From Saussurea involucrata (lineage: Eukaryota; Streptophyta; Magnoliopsida; Asterales; Asteraceae): DNA of 64,000 nucleotides. Within the stretch, counting starts at the first letter, position 1. Each line of letters starts with the position of its first letter. The notes under the pieces are model-generated. The model did not search any database. It was given only the letters and a program-made list of their open reading frames with translations, and was not told the DNA's origin. The stretch spans positions 40,214,001-40,278,000 of the forward strand of contig CM066314.1 of NCBI GenBank assembly GCA_033807775.1, in the 5' to 3' direction. A program made the translations under genes and the position numbers. Shown here piece by piece: positions 35,440-47,227 of the stretch.

Positions 35440-36440
35440 AACACTGAAGAAATGGAAGGTTACCGGAGACAGATGGAGGTTAACATGCACCATCCATCCC
35501 GACGAACACCACCGTCACCGTTCCCTTCACCTCCGTGGAAGACCACTGTTTCACCCCTCCGTTTTTCACGTCCACGCCCGTCTCCCTCTCCACTATAACT
35601 ACAATCTCACTCACCTTTCGTTCTCTCTCTCTGGATCTCTCCTCTGGTACGAGAAGGGAAGGAGAAGAGGTTGATATCAGGCATATACCCAAAAAAACTC
35701 CATTGCTCGATAAAAGATTCAACCACATCTTAATGGAAGATCTTATTGAATCCATAAGCTTTTTCAGTGAAACCATTTCACCATATGGGAGCCTATCAAA
35801 TCATAGGGACCAAATCAAACGTATGGAACCCTTTTTTGGTGTAACATGTCGTTCCCCTTCCCACGTGACACCTCAAACCCATTTCTTCCCTAAGATCACT
35901 GATGGAGATGCTGTAATGGTTTCAGATTAGGAGGTCGGTGGTTCCAGAATTACTGTAATGGTGGTGGTCGTGGTGATAGTGTTGGTGATGTTGGTGGTCC
36001 CTTTGAGTACTACAATTGGACCTTGACCATCGTAACCCACCATCAAGTTGGCTGACGATCACCATCATTGTCCTTGTGAATTTGATCACCCCCATCATTC
36101 TTGTGGTGGGTAGAGGTTTTTGGTTCCCGTGCTTTTGTTTGCACCCATCTTCCAGTTTGGTCCTGTGGTTCTTGTAGAGAAGAAAGAAAGAGGAGGATGA
36201 TAGGAGAAGTGGGAGAAGTGGAAGGGGAAAAGTGTGAGATGGGGAGTTTTGCCGGAGTTTGCAGGTTCACCGGAAAAAACACCACATGTTGACGCCGACA
36301 GTGAGTTCACGGTAATTGGGTTCAGGTGGAGGAGGAGAACTATTGCTTTTGGTTCTTTTTTTTTCCAATTAATATGCCATGTGGCATTATTTCATTGGTG
36401 GTTTTAAAAAGACTAAGACATAAAATAATATAAATAGCAA
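35440..36440. other. MULE interior, possibly captured DNA
   Basis: GC-richer than the surroundings, with CCACCATCCATCCCG, repeats of GGTGGTGGTCGTGG type (about 35955-36000) and a 131-codon open frame (35535-35930) of low complexity at its start. No protein family recognised. Non-autonomous MULEs often carry host gene pieces, so this could be such a capture. Confidence 0.3.
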
Positions 36441-36641
36441 AGTAAATCTTAAAAGAAAAGAAATATAAAATGGCCTATTTGCCCTTAAAACTAACAGAGA
36501 GGATAAACGGACGGTGGGTGGGTCTGGGGACCAAATCCAACGGAAACTGGTAGCATTTCCATAATTAATGAAGTTTAAGGACGATTTTCGTAAAAATCGA
36601 CATACCACGGGGACCAAATCCGTAATTTACTCAAAAGTTTA

Positions 36642-37114
36642 TCTAGCATAAAATAAATAACTTATTTAAATACATCATTTTTTTTAAAATTATTATCAGT
36701 ACACAGCATGGAAACTGTTTGTTTGTTTTGATCCATAAAGAATATACGTCCTTCAATTGGTAGCGATTTATATGTAAATTTTCAGCTTTCTGTCGAAGCT
36801 ACTTCTGTCATTCCTAATATTCTTCTTGTTTTCTTATCTTCTTTTAGTAATCTCGAATCATATTCCCTTTCTATTTTTAACCCTTTCTTAATTCATTTAA
36901 ATAACTACATATTCTTATTATTATCCAATATTTATACACAACAAAATAACATCATTTTTCTCACTTTCTAATCGATGTACATTAATCTAATCTACCTCTT
37001 TGATGATCACAAAAAATGAGTCTTTAATTTCTTGCCATGTCAAAGAGGGTGAAACTTGAAGACGATATTAATTCGAACCCACAAACTGTTTATGTTACAA
37101 AGACAGTCTTTTCG
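36642..37114. other. Host intergenic region
   Basis: AT-rich, unique-looking DNA between the MULE and the MITE. No ORF or repeat recognised. Confidence 0.5.
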
Positions 37115-37117
37115 TTA

Positions 37118-37392
37118 GACCATCTCCAATGAACCCATTATTTTACTCTCTAAAACATCTCCAGTGAACCTTCTATTTTACTCTCTATAATAGAGAAATG
37201 AATAGTAACTCTTTAAATATAGAGGAACACTATTCATAATCTGTATTTTTTCATAGAGCAGAAAAGAGAATATACTTAGAATATTCTCTTTTAGAGTAGA
37301 AAATAGAGTAATACATTAAAGAAGACATAACACATTCTTTATTTTTTTAGTGAATAATAGAGAGTAAAATATAGAATTACATTGGAGATGCC
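37118..37392. mobile_element. Tourist-like (PIF/Harbinger) MITE
   Basis: 275 bp with inverted ends GACCATCTCCAATG and GGCATCTCCAATG (reverse complement of the right end) and the 3-bp duplication TTA (37115-37117, 37393-37395). Internal ATTTTACTCTCTA words are repeated in both orientations. It lies about 120 bp downstream of the stop codon of the BYPASS1-like gene. Confidence 0.88.
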
Positions 37393-37510
37393 TTAACCAC
37401 AAGGGTTGTAGGATAATGGTTGAGACTTGGAAATGTAGTGTATTATTCCGTCTGTTCAGGGTTCAATTTCAGACTCAGTACTTAAATAGAATATACAGGT
37501 TTTGTTTGAT

Positions 37511-38777
37511 TTACATTTGAGTGCACAAGTCCAAGAGCTTCTTCCTACCTTCAACAATCTCATCAAAAAAGTCATCAAGCTGCACAATCACATTCTCAGC
37601 TCCACATTTCAACACCCCAAAACAGTTTTTCAACTTTTCAACCTTCTCATTTAAATCAAACTCCATTAATTCCAGCCTTTCAACCATTGTTTTAAGCTCA
37701 TTCATGGAGTTTTCAGCCACCCGAAACTCGTAAAGCAAGATGCCCGTTTGCCCGTTTTCACTCGCCTTCATTCTCTCATGTAACCGGGCACCCGACACCA
37801 TGAAACCTGACCCGAAACCCGCTTGCTGATCACCTTCACTATAATAACAATCTGAGGAAGAAAAGCTTGTTTCAGAAGCACAATAAACTAGGCCACTTAA
37901 CAAGATCATCAAAAGCAACGAGTTAGTGTTCTTTAATGCGTAAAGAACTCCTCGAAACCCATTGAATCCATTCAACTTGGATTCCATCGATACATTCATA
38001 TCGAACTTTATCATCAATGGTTGAATTCTTGTTTCTATCAAGCTTCTGTTTTCTTCCTCCAATCCTACTCTCTCTCTTTGGCAGCCATTGATGGCTCTAA
38101 GAACCTGAAATATACACACACCATGTTAATCAGTTTTAAAATTATAAGGTAGATAATATTAATTTAAAAAATAATTATTGATTAATCTTGCGCTACGAAA
38201 GTAGGAATTCCGAGAAAAACAATTTTATATGAATTATTAATATTTCTTGAATTCGTTGTTTTTTGATGTTGTTTTTTGATGAAATATACAATATATTGAA
38301 AATAATTTTGTAGTTATCGAGGACCCATTTTTACATCTTGCCCAGGGTCTATAAAATGTCAAGAATAAACCTGCAGTTTTTTTTTTCTTTCCGTAATATG
38401 CTTCCAAAAGTCGATGACGATAGATCGAGTCTTACCTGGCGTGGCAGTTGGGCGGCGGTTGAGATATTGGCAGCGGCGGTGTGGTAGTTTTCCATATTGG
38501 AAACGCCGGCCTTGATGACGTGGCAGACTTCCCAAAGACGGGCGGTTTCGTCCATATATTCGTCGAGCCATTTTTCGCCGACGGGCAAGTGGAGTTTTTG
38601 GACGACAAGTGTTAACTGGGAATGGAAAGATTGGAGTGAAGAGAGGACGTTTTGAAGGAATTGAATGGACATGAAGTTATGAGAATGGATACCGCCGTAA
38701 AGATCGTTGAGGCCTTGGGTGAGGAAGGTGTAGAAGCCGTTGACGGAGGTGGAGGTGGAGGAGGAGTGGTGGTGCAT
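37511..38777 (-). CDS. BYPASS1/ROH1-like protein
   Basis: Two exons on the minus strand: 38777-38436 (114 codons) and 38104-37511 (197 codons plus TGA). The 331-bp intron has GTAAGA...TTTCAG borders in phase 0, giving 311 residues. The N-terminal region has GFYTFLTQGLNDL and LHLPVGEKWLDEYMDETARL (about 62-81), followed by WEVCHVIKAGVSNMENY. The C-terminal part has LEEENRSLIETRIQPL, GFNGFRGVLYALKNTNSL and a hydrophobic stretch LLLMILLSGLVYC (about 177-189), then helices to the end. These match, from memory of the family, plant BPS1-like proteins (BYPASS1/ROH1 relatives, about 310-350 residues). BYPASS1 limits a root-derived mobile signal and ROH1 interacts with the exocyst. The exact role of this paralogue is not known. 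It is the only intact host-type gene seen in the window. Confidence 0.85.
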
Positions 38778-39497
38778 GGTGGTGGTGGAGAATATTGGGT
38801 TGGGATATATAATGTATATATTAAGAAAAATGGATTGGAAGGTGTCAAAGTGAGAAGTGAAAGAATAAAGAGTTGAGAGCTCAGATTTCCGTATTATGAA
38901 AAGGATTGGTAGTTGGGTGTAATTATGGGTGTTTCCAATAGAGTGGAGGGTATGATTGGGAATATGTTACTTTTATTGTTATAGAACTAATAAATCCAAT
39001 ATTTGTTAGAGGTTTGTAAATCAATTTACATATATCTATACATGGAGAAAAATTTGAGAAATTAAATATTTTGTGTGAAGCAAGAAAATTTTAATATTAT
39101 ATATGATTATATAATTTTAATATTATATATGATTATATATTTTTATATGTGTTTAATTATATATGATTAAGGGTCTATATGCTATTAATGCAATATGTGT
39201 TTAATCATATAAGATTAAATTTGTCATCATGTGTGTATCATATATAATGTTGAAACTTCTCGTTTACTCGTAAAATATTTTCCGCTTGTGCATGTGTGTG
39301 GTTCAAAGGAAAACCCTAAATAAATGAAAAACCAAAAGCACATCATCAATCATCATATCGATCCAATAAATGTGGTGAAAGAGACGATTAAACTTTATTT
39401 TTAAATTTAAAAATCTCTCGTCCTTATTTTTTAAATTGAAAAATAAGAAATATATAATCAAAATTTGAACTAAACAAATTACACTCATCTAATGATG
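38778..39497. other. 5' flank of the BYPASS1-like gene and AT-rich spacer
   Basis: On the minus strand a TATA-like TTAATATATACATTATATA lies about 30-50 bp before the ATG, and a pyrimidine-rich stretch lies further up (about 38835-38880). From 39060 on there are direct repeats of TTTTAATATTATATATGATT. No second gene is seen. Confidence 0.45.
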
Positions 39498-40058
39498 CAT
39501 TGGGAGTTTATTATGATCCGGTAGGTATGAAATTTGTTTCCTGCCTATTTGGGTAATGTGGAGTCTGCTTGGGCCCCGATATGAGGCGAGAGGGGAGTCT
39601 GCTTGGGCCCCGATCGTGGTTGTTGACGGACTTGGATGTAGTCTATGAACACTGTGAAAATACCCCTATCTGTTATGAAATTACTTGTGGGCCTTAGGGC
39701 GGACAACGAAATGATTTTATGCACGTTTTCGTATAAACTACTTTTCGGAGGGAATTCACTAGACCTCATGGTCTAACCCTCGCTTTTCAAAACTAAAACC
39801 ATTTTCAGGGAAACACATTAGTGGTGCGTCGTCTAAGGGAAAAGAGAAGGCTTGGAGAATAGAGATGGAGGAGATCTTGTGTAGAGCACTCTCGTTCTTA
39901 ACTTAGTATTGCTTTAGTATAGCTAGTTCTCGGTTGTGGAAGTTTGTTTCCGCTGCAAGTGTTGTAACCTCTGTCATTTGGAATGTCATGTATGTACTAG
40001 GACCCTTGTTTTGGGACATTTTAATTGAAATGTAAGTTATGGATTTTGGGTTGTTACA
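39498..40058 (+). repeat. Truncated 5' LTR of the gypsy element
   Basis: It corresponds to 45757-46317 of the 3' LTR. The first 1236 bp are missing, and the junction at 39497/39498 is abrupt. It ends GGGTTGTTACA. Confidence 0.88.
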
Positions 40059-40060
40059 AA

Positions 40061-40073
40061 TGGTATCAGAGCC
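40061..40073 (+). other. Primer binding site, initiator tRNA-Met
   Basis: TGGTATCAGAGCC begins two bases after the 5' LTR end. Confidence 0.93.
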
Positions 40074-43000
40074 ATAGTTTAAGGGATTTAGGTGACCGGA
40101 TGGGCCTAAACTTAAATTGTATGGTGGGGGACACAACCGAGATATAGAGATTTTCGTTATTATCACTCTAGGTGCACTAAGGATAAGGTAGTGAGAACTG
40201 CATTTAAGGTAAATTTGAAGTTACACCTGGCCAGTGTAATTGCGAATTTACAGGTACATGTATGTCCTTAATTTGCCTTATATAGCGAAGTTGTCGTTCA
40301 AGTGTAAGTATTGTGGTTCTTCAGTTCTCGTATGTCTAGAAGATTGCTATTGTCGAGACAGTCGATGGAGGGGTGGAAGTATGGAGCGAAATCTAACATT
40401 GTGTTGATGGCAATGGTTTTGATGTGATGTGTGAGGTTAGTCGTGATGTGAATGATGACACTTCCTAGACGAAGTATTGTTCGGGGCAGAAGTGCATCGA
40501 GTAATGGTAGAACTCCTTGGGTTCAGAAGAGATGAATGGATGGTTAAGGGTAAACTCCTAGTTCCTAGTGAGTCCCCATTCTTGGAATTGATGGGTCGAT
40601 CATTCGGGATAGGGAATAAGGACTGTATTGGAGTTTTGGAAGTTTCAGCTCAAGGACGAGTGAAGGAGATGAGCCTCTGACTTTTAGTCAACCGATTTTT
40701 TGGCAGGGATAATAAAGGAAAAATATTAGTGTTGGATTGAAGTATGTGTGTGAGGAGGATGTGAAGTAACTGGTCGTTTATCGACCTGTATCAGTCAAAG
40801 AATTAGACTGCATGACTTTGGGGTCATTGGTATATGCAAAAACTGTATGGGGCGGTCAGACAGGTGGGTCGTGAGGCACCTGTGCCACGAGTTGCTATAA
40901 GGGTGAGAAAGTGACCGTTGGTCGAAAGCAGGTGTCAATGATAAGTTGGTGGGAGTACCATGGTGGACCTTATTAGAGTGAATAGCCTTCATTGCAAAGT
41001 TAGTTTCATGCATGGTGTCTTTTCTTAAATGACGTATATGGACTCTTTTTGTGTTAAGATTGTTTACGAGCATAATGAACTCCTTGTTTTGGGAAAAATG
41101 AGTCGACACGTTGCACGTGCGAGCGCGTGTTTAAAGAAAAAAATCAAATCAACTTGTTTACAATGCATGATGATATTTCGAGCAAAGTGATCTGTGAATT
41201 ATTTCACTTTTCCGTCTAGGGATAAACACTGTTGTGAAATTCATAAAAACATTTTACCGCAAAAGCTTTTATAACTGATACGAGTAGTAGTACTTTTAAC
41301 ATGAGGAGTGTGGGAGCCGACTGGCTCGCTCCATATAAGTGATTTCGTTCTGAAATTTTAATCGTATTGGAAATGTTTTATTAAATACGTTTTATTCGGG
41401 TCGATGCCGGTTCGGTTGACTAAAGTCGTGATTTATCGTGGGTGGCATTTGAGCGACCTTAGGGTCGTTGTGTTTACGATTCGGCTTGAGTAGTGATATG
41501 CCATGTATATGCTCATTTGTTTCTCATTATCGTATTTATCGAACTTCCAAGTGTGCAAAATGATTTAAATCATTGTGTTGTCATGCATGAAGGCTATGAA
41601 CTCCGTAGGTTGTAGTTGTTGGTGCATTCAAGAGCGAGGAAAGGTCTAATTGGAAATTGTTCGGTTGATTTCATTATGGCCTTAGTGTTTCAGTTAAAGG
41701 AAAACGGACTAGCGGGGGTCCCGGGTGTTTGATACTGATCGTTAGCGGGTGATGTGGTTTCTTGTCAAGCGGGTATACCCATGATGAAGTCAGAAGTTGT
41801 TGAGATACTTTAAACAATAACATGTTAGTAAGTAGATATTGTGCCCTGAGGAAAGGATAGCGGGTATGAGTCATGTAGTGTGAGGTATTGTAATATGCTA
41901 CGAACCACGCAAGTCTTATTACTTGACTTGTAAGGACTGTAGGGCACGAAGTTAGTACAATGCGTTGGAAGCGGTAGGTTCCGTTGGAAAAGTTTTGTGT
42001 GTCCATGAAATGGTGGAAGCCTCACTGTTTTAGCTATGGATGCTAAGGCTGATAACTGTTAAAAGTGACCAGCCTCGAGATCAACATTGAGAGACTGAGA
42101 TTCGAGAAGGAATTCTGGTACGGCTAATTCGGCAAATCTTTTCATGGAAATGAAGGGTGGTCGGGGGAAATGTATACGCGACATGATGTTGGACTACCCC
42201 GTGTGGGTGTGAAGAATGTGGAGTAGTGCGGTAGCTATGTGATTTCGTGAGGGTTTTGATGACCCGTGTAGGAACGAAGCGGTTGGCACCACCGAAGTAG
42301 GTGCCTCAAGTATATCGACCTGTAAGGGATTGTACCTTGTCGTGGAATGATTTTCGTGGAGCTCGCAACGGATTGACAAGAAACGTATATGTTAAGCAAG
42401 TACGGGAAATCGTGAGTGGTGGTTTATCTAAATTCAGAGACAAACAAGTCGTGAGACAGACTTGGTTATTTATGAACTTAGGTGGAAACGAAAGCAACAT
42501 TGTTATGTGTGCAAAAGGCCGAGAGCATTTGGTCTGCGGTGTGAAGTTGTGGGTGGAGATTGTGTGGATAAATTAGTGTAACTTTGCTAAGGTAGTTGCG
42601 TAAGACAATGTTATAGTGATGTGTTGTAAAGAAGGATAAACGCAGATGGAAGTCTTTTCAGATGTTGTGGATGAGAGTACGAGGTATTAAGCATGTAGTT
42701 GGGATGCATGGATTGTAAGTTGGGGTTATGATATGGTTATTGTCAGAATAAAACGGTGGTTGCCCAAAAGAGGAACCATGTGCTTTTAGTGGCATGAGTC
42801 ACTGAGTGAGTTCATGTTGGGATCAATAAAAGATCGATGAAGATATTGGATTGGTTAGTTTACGAAGTGTCATAGTCGATACGGGATCCTTGAGGAACGT
42901 GAATTGCTCTTGGTGCACGAAGGATTTTTGGTAAGTATGTTGACTCTGTTTGGGAAACGAGAAACGTGTGGTGTTGTCGATCATTGAATGATATTTCAGG

Positions 43001-44520
43001 AAGACTTGGTTGATTATCTCAAATTAGAATGGTGATGAAACCGTTGGTTGGGCTTAGTAACGCAAAGTGTTGTTGGCATGTTTGGATAGATCGGGAATGA
43101 AGTGGATGTTGATAGGTGAAGCAATGTTTTAAACGGATTTTGGATTTTGGATTTAGGTGTATGTCTTGGTTAAAGTGGGGAGAGACTCGTATGAGTCAAT
43201 AAGTCTTTCCTTGAAAGGACGTGACCTATGCCTTCGAAAAGGCATCATATAAGTGGTTATACGGGACACTCAAAGTGTAAGACCGTCAAATCTAAATAAG
43301 TGTTAAAAATGTGGATGTTCAGAAGTGAACAGGTCATTCGACAGTGTATTTGGAATAGTGTTGTGTGAGCATGGTCAGTCCTGCCGGTTGGGCGAGTGAA
43401 ACTGAGATTCATTCCTTATTTGGTCGGACGCTTGATGGATGCAGTGAAAGTGTGGATGTAAATCTTCAAGGTGATTTATTCCTTACCCCGGATGGTGGAT
43501 TATGGAGGTCTCCTATTGTTAGTTATATACAAGTGTGAAATGTTGGCGTGTTTGGTCAACAATGTTGGGATGTAGTCAACGTGTCTTGGTGGGAAGTCAA
43601 AAGTCTAAGGTTGACCTGGTGCCAAGATTGGCGAATTGGGTGGCTGCTTATTTTAGTAAAGGATTCATGTCATTGTAGCATGAACTCGGTGAAAGTCCTT
43701 CTTTGAGGAAGGGAAAATGTTTGTGAAAGTCGTGATTAGACGCGTTTTAAAAACGGTGGGTTCGGATGTGCGGACAAAGCGAACTCTAACTGGTATGGTT
43801 GGTCGAGAGTGTTGGCCTGAGATGTTACATTTATATGTGGCATAAATTTTCGGAAGGGCTACAAGTACATAATGTGAGTATTCCTAGCCAAAGAAAGTTA
43901 TGGTCTTGGACATAAATGCTTGGAAGATCAATTGGAACCAAAGCTGTTAAATTTGGAAGTGCAAATCGTGAAACCTAAGGTTGGGGGTCGATTTGATGCC
44001 AAAGATATTTGTTTGGCTTGGTTTGACTTGGTTTGGTTTGGTTTGGTTTAGCTTGGCTTGGCTTGGTTTGGCTTGGTTTGGTTTGGTTTGGCTTGGTTGG
44101 CTTGGTTTGATTGGGTTTGGATGTTGGATTGGGAAAGTGTCGAAAGAAAAGAGGGTTGAGTTGAGTCGGTTATATTTGGTATAATGGATTGAAGGATTGG
44201 CATATGGACTAGATATGTTTAACAGACATGTGGGAGGTTGTTTTGCGTTTCACGCCTCTATCTTGAAGAGCATTGGTTTAAAGCTAGTGGGGTTGTGTCA
44301 TTGCAAGGTATACGAGTAAATGGGAAGTTAATGAAACCCAAATCGACCACTGATCGTAAAATTTAGGAACAAAAGACTAAAGAGGTTAGTCACGTGAAGA
44401 TTCAGTGGCGATTCCACAAAGGACAAAAGGTAACATGGGAAGTAGAGTCCGAGATGAGGGCCAAGTACCGCATCTGTTCGATCAAGGAATTTCGGGGATG
44501 GAATTCTTTTAAGGGGGAGG
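40074..44520 (+). pseudogene. Degenerate gag-pol region of the gypsy element
   Basis: No frame longer than about 110 codons survives. The recognisable part is near 44366-44510, reading VKIQWRFHKGQKVTWEVESE, then MRAKY and a Gly-Trp-rich tail. This matches the chromodomain-type C-terminus of chromovirus integrases (V-K-W-H-G...TWE...M...YP pattern), and the polypurine tract follows at once. Protease, RT and RNase H cores could not be read. The region is shorter than a complete chromovirus interior, so deletions are likely. Confidence 0.6.
44005..44110. repeat. (TTGGY)n pentanucleotide repeat
   Basis: About 20 units of TTGGT/TTGGC lie in the internal region of the gypsy element. It is not the TTTAGGG plant telomere repeat. 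Confidence 0.9.
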
Positions 44521-46317
44521 TGTTGTAATAACCATTAACTTCAGTTGTCGAAGCTTGGACAAATGTGTGGTCAAAGTGTGAAATGTGGTAACTGACTTGA
44601 GTGTAAATTTGTTGGAAGTATATAAAGAAATAAAATCCCTAATTCCTCATTCATGTTGGGTTGCGGATGAATTCAGAGAAGAAGGAGAAGATTAAGAAAT
44701 TTGTACAAGAAATCAAGCTAAGAGGAAGAAGGATGGTAGATAGGATCATCTTCTGCAAGGTAAACCTCTAAGCCTTTTTGGCCTATTGTGAAATCTTGCT
44801 TGGAATTGAATGAAGAGGAAGGACTCATAAGTTTGTTGTTTGTATTCGACCTCAAAGGATTTCTATGTGAATTGATAAAGTTCTGGGTCTGATAACTTTA
44901 ACAATTGATTTTGGGGAGAAATCTAAAAGTTGGAAGAACAAACCCTTGAAATCACTCCTCATTTTGGGATGATTGGATTTTAGAATCTGAGATAAAAGGG
45001 CCTTGGGATTTTTCTTCTCAGTCGAACAAACCGGGATGGATGGATAGTTGAACCCGAATCAAGAACCGGGATCGACCAACCCGGACACCCCAAATCTGGG
45101 AGATACGCTTTGGGAGAGAACCCGGGTGGGAGGAAACTCCCGGATCGAAGTCAGTGTGGAATCTCGGGTAAACCGGGGTGCGGCTTGTATGCGAAACCCA
45201 ATATCGGGTTAGGAAAGGTAATGGTCCATGCAATGCAATCCGGTTCCGGGAGGGGATGTAACCGGGACTGTTTTTTAACCCGATAGTGGCATATGTCCGA
45301 CTGTGGGTTTTGAACCTGGGAAACCTTTGGGCCCGGTTTTGGCCCATATCTCGATCCTTTTTGTATTGTGGAATTTGGGACCTTTAGAGGATTCGGATGT
45401 GAGTTAATTGGTAACTATTGTTCATTCGTAGGGATTCGACTTTAGATCGAAATGAGACGCGGTTCGTGACACACCATAACGATTCAGGCGAGTTCCCTTA
45501 TATTCATTTTGATGAAACGAAATGTTAAACGCTTTTGATTATTACTGATCATGGTATGGAATGCACGCATGCTTATTTATAAACTTGTTATAAATTTGGA
45601 TCATGAATTATATGTTTGAGAACGTTATGCACATATGCTATAAACTGTTTTTACAAAGATACACGCATCGCTATATGTTTCCTCTTAGCCTTGCTTTGTA
45701 TGCTTATGTGGAGTCGGGTTGCATAGTGGGATTAGTGTACCTCGGGATCCGATGATCCCTTGGGAGTTTATTATTAGCCGGTAGGTATGGAATTTGTTTC
45801 CTGCCAATTCGGGTAATGGGGAGTCTGATTGGGCCCCGATATGAGGCGAGAGGGGAGTCTGCTTGGGCCCCGATCGTGGTTGTTGACTGATTTGGATGTA
45901 GTCTGTGAACATTGTGCAAACACCCCTGTCTGTTATGAAATTACTTGTGGGCCTTACGGCGGATAACGAAATGATTTTATGCACGTTTTCGTATAAACTG
46001 CTTTTTGGAGGGATTCAGTAGACCTCGTGGTCTAACCCTCGCTTTTCAAAACTAAACCCATTTTCAGGGAAGCGCATTAGTGGTGCTTCGTCTAAGGGAA
46101 TAGATAAGGCTTGGAGAACAGAGATGGAGGCAATCTTGTGTAGAGCACTCTAGTTCTTAACTTAGTATTGCTTTAGTATAGCTAGTTCTCGGTTGTGGAA
46201 GTTTGTTTCCGCTGCAAGTGTTGTAACCTCTGTCATTTGGAATGTCATGTATGTACTGGGACCCTTGTTTTGGGACATTTTAATTCAAATGTATGTTATG
46301 GATTTCGGGTTGTTACA
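44521..46317 (+). repeat. 3' LTR of the gypsy element
   Basis: It starts TGTTGTAATAACC after AAGGGGGAGG and ends GGGTTGTTACA. A TATA box (GTATATAAAG) lies near 44618. The middle (about 45040-45330) is rich in AACCCGG/CCGGGTT words in both orientations, resembling the palindromic blocks of the other LTRs. Confidence 0.88.
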
Positions 46318-47227
46318 TCGGCGTCTTCTTGTTGCTGTCGGCCGCCGGCATCTTCTTGCTGCTGTCGGCGTCTTTTTGTTGGTTCTCTACTTCTCTTCAC
46401 GGTTCACAAATCATAAGTAGACCCAAGTGAAGGAGTTCCTCAATCAGTTAATCTCAAAGTTTTAAAGTTTTAAGCTTTTAAGTTTTAATTTTTATATCAA
46501 ATTTCAATCTCAAACTCTCAAAGTTTTAAACTTTTAATTGAAGAGCAACAACCCAATCCTCCAAATACAAGTGGAGTTCTATTGAATTTAACTTCATCTT
46601 CTTCAAATAATCCTCCAACATCAACAGCCCCTAAATCACAGGTTTGTTTTCATTTCATTTAACTTTTAAATTTTTAAATACCATTGTCAATTGCTTATTT
46701 GCTTCATTGCTTGTTTGAAAGTTTGATTAGGCATTAGTTATTTATGATAAGTTTGATTGTGAAATTGTGAATTTAGGCATTAGCTATTTATGATAAGTTT
46801 GATTTTGCCCTAAATTTGATATTTGTTTTTGCCCTATATTTGATTTTAGTTCATTGATTTGTTTTGAGTTCTTATACTAGTCTTTACCAAAAAAAACAAA
46901 ATTTACTCTCGAAATCAACTAAAAATCGAAAAAAAATCTCTTGAAATCAATAAAAAAACCCAAAAAATTCTCTCGAATCAACACAAAGATAGCAAAAAAG
47001 GCCGTTGAATCAACACAAAAACTTAAAAAACCTTTCGAAATCAACCAAAAAACTGGAAAAAAATCTCTCGAAATCAATCAAAAACTTAAAAAATCCCACA
47101 AAGGAGGAATTAGGCTAAACAAGATACTTGAATGACCAATTGGTCTTACAAGGTGCATTTGAATGACAAATTGGTCTTACAAGGCCTGCCCTGCGGTTTT
47201 AAAACTTGTGTTCCACCCCTGATCATG
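46318..47227. other. Unassigned region with minisatellites
   Basis: The first 70 bp repeat CGGC(G/A)TCTTCTTG(T/C)TGCTGTCGG. About 46915-47100 is a degenerate repeat of TCTCTCGAAATCAATCAAAAA-like units. 47125-47200 duplicates TTGAATGACAAATTGGTCTTACAAGG. No gene recognised. Confidence 0.5.

Larger units (their letters stand above)
39498..46317 (+). mobile_element. Decayed Ty3-gypsy (chromovirus-type) element, 5' LTR truncated
   Basis: A 561-bp 5' LTR remnant is followed by a tRNA-Met primer site, about 4.4 kb of internal DNA without long ORFs, a polypurine tract (AAGGGGGAGG) and a full 1797-bp 3' LTR. The 561-bp remnant aligns end to end with the last 561 bp of the 3' LTR (45757-46317) with many substitutions, so it is old. 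The chromodomain-like remnant before the tract points to a chromovirus such as the Tekay/Del type. Confidence 0.85.

Noticed and set aside
35535..35930. 131-codon ORF as a real gene
   Set aside because: It is low complexity at its start, has no recognised domain or splice context, and lies inside a MULE; kept only as MULE interior.
37521..37733. Plus-strand ORF antisense to the BYPASS1-like exon 2 (also 38359-38876 in other frames)
   Set aside because: Shadow frames of the coding exons; the minus-strand frame has the splice sites and family motifs.
40477..42576. Short ORFs of 60-110 codons in the gypsy interior
   Set aside because: They do not read as gag, protease, RT or RNase H in any frame I could follow; treated as decayed sequence.
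44005..44110. Telomere-like interstitial repeat
   Set aside because: The unit is TTGGY, not the plant TTTAGGG repeat.
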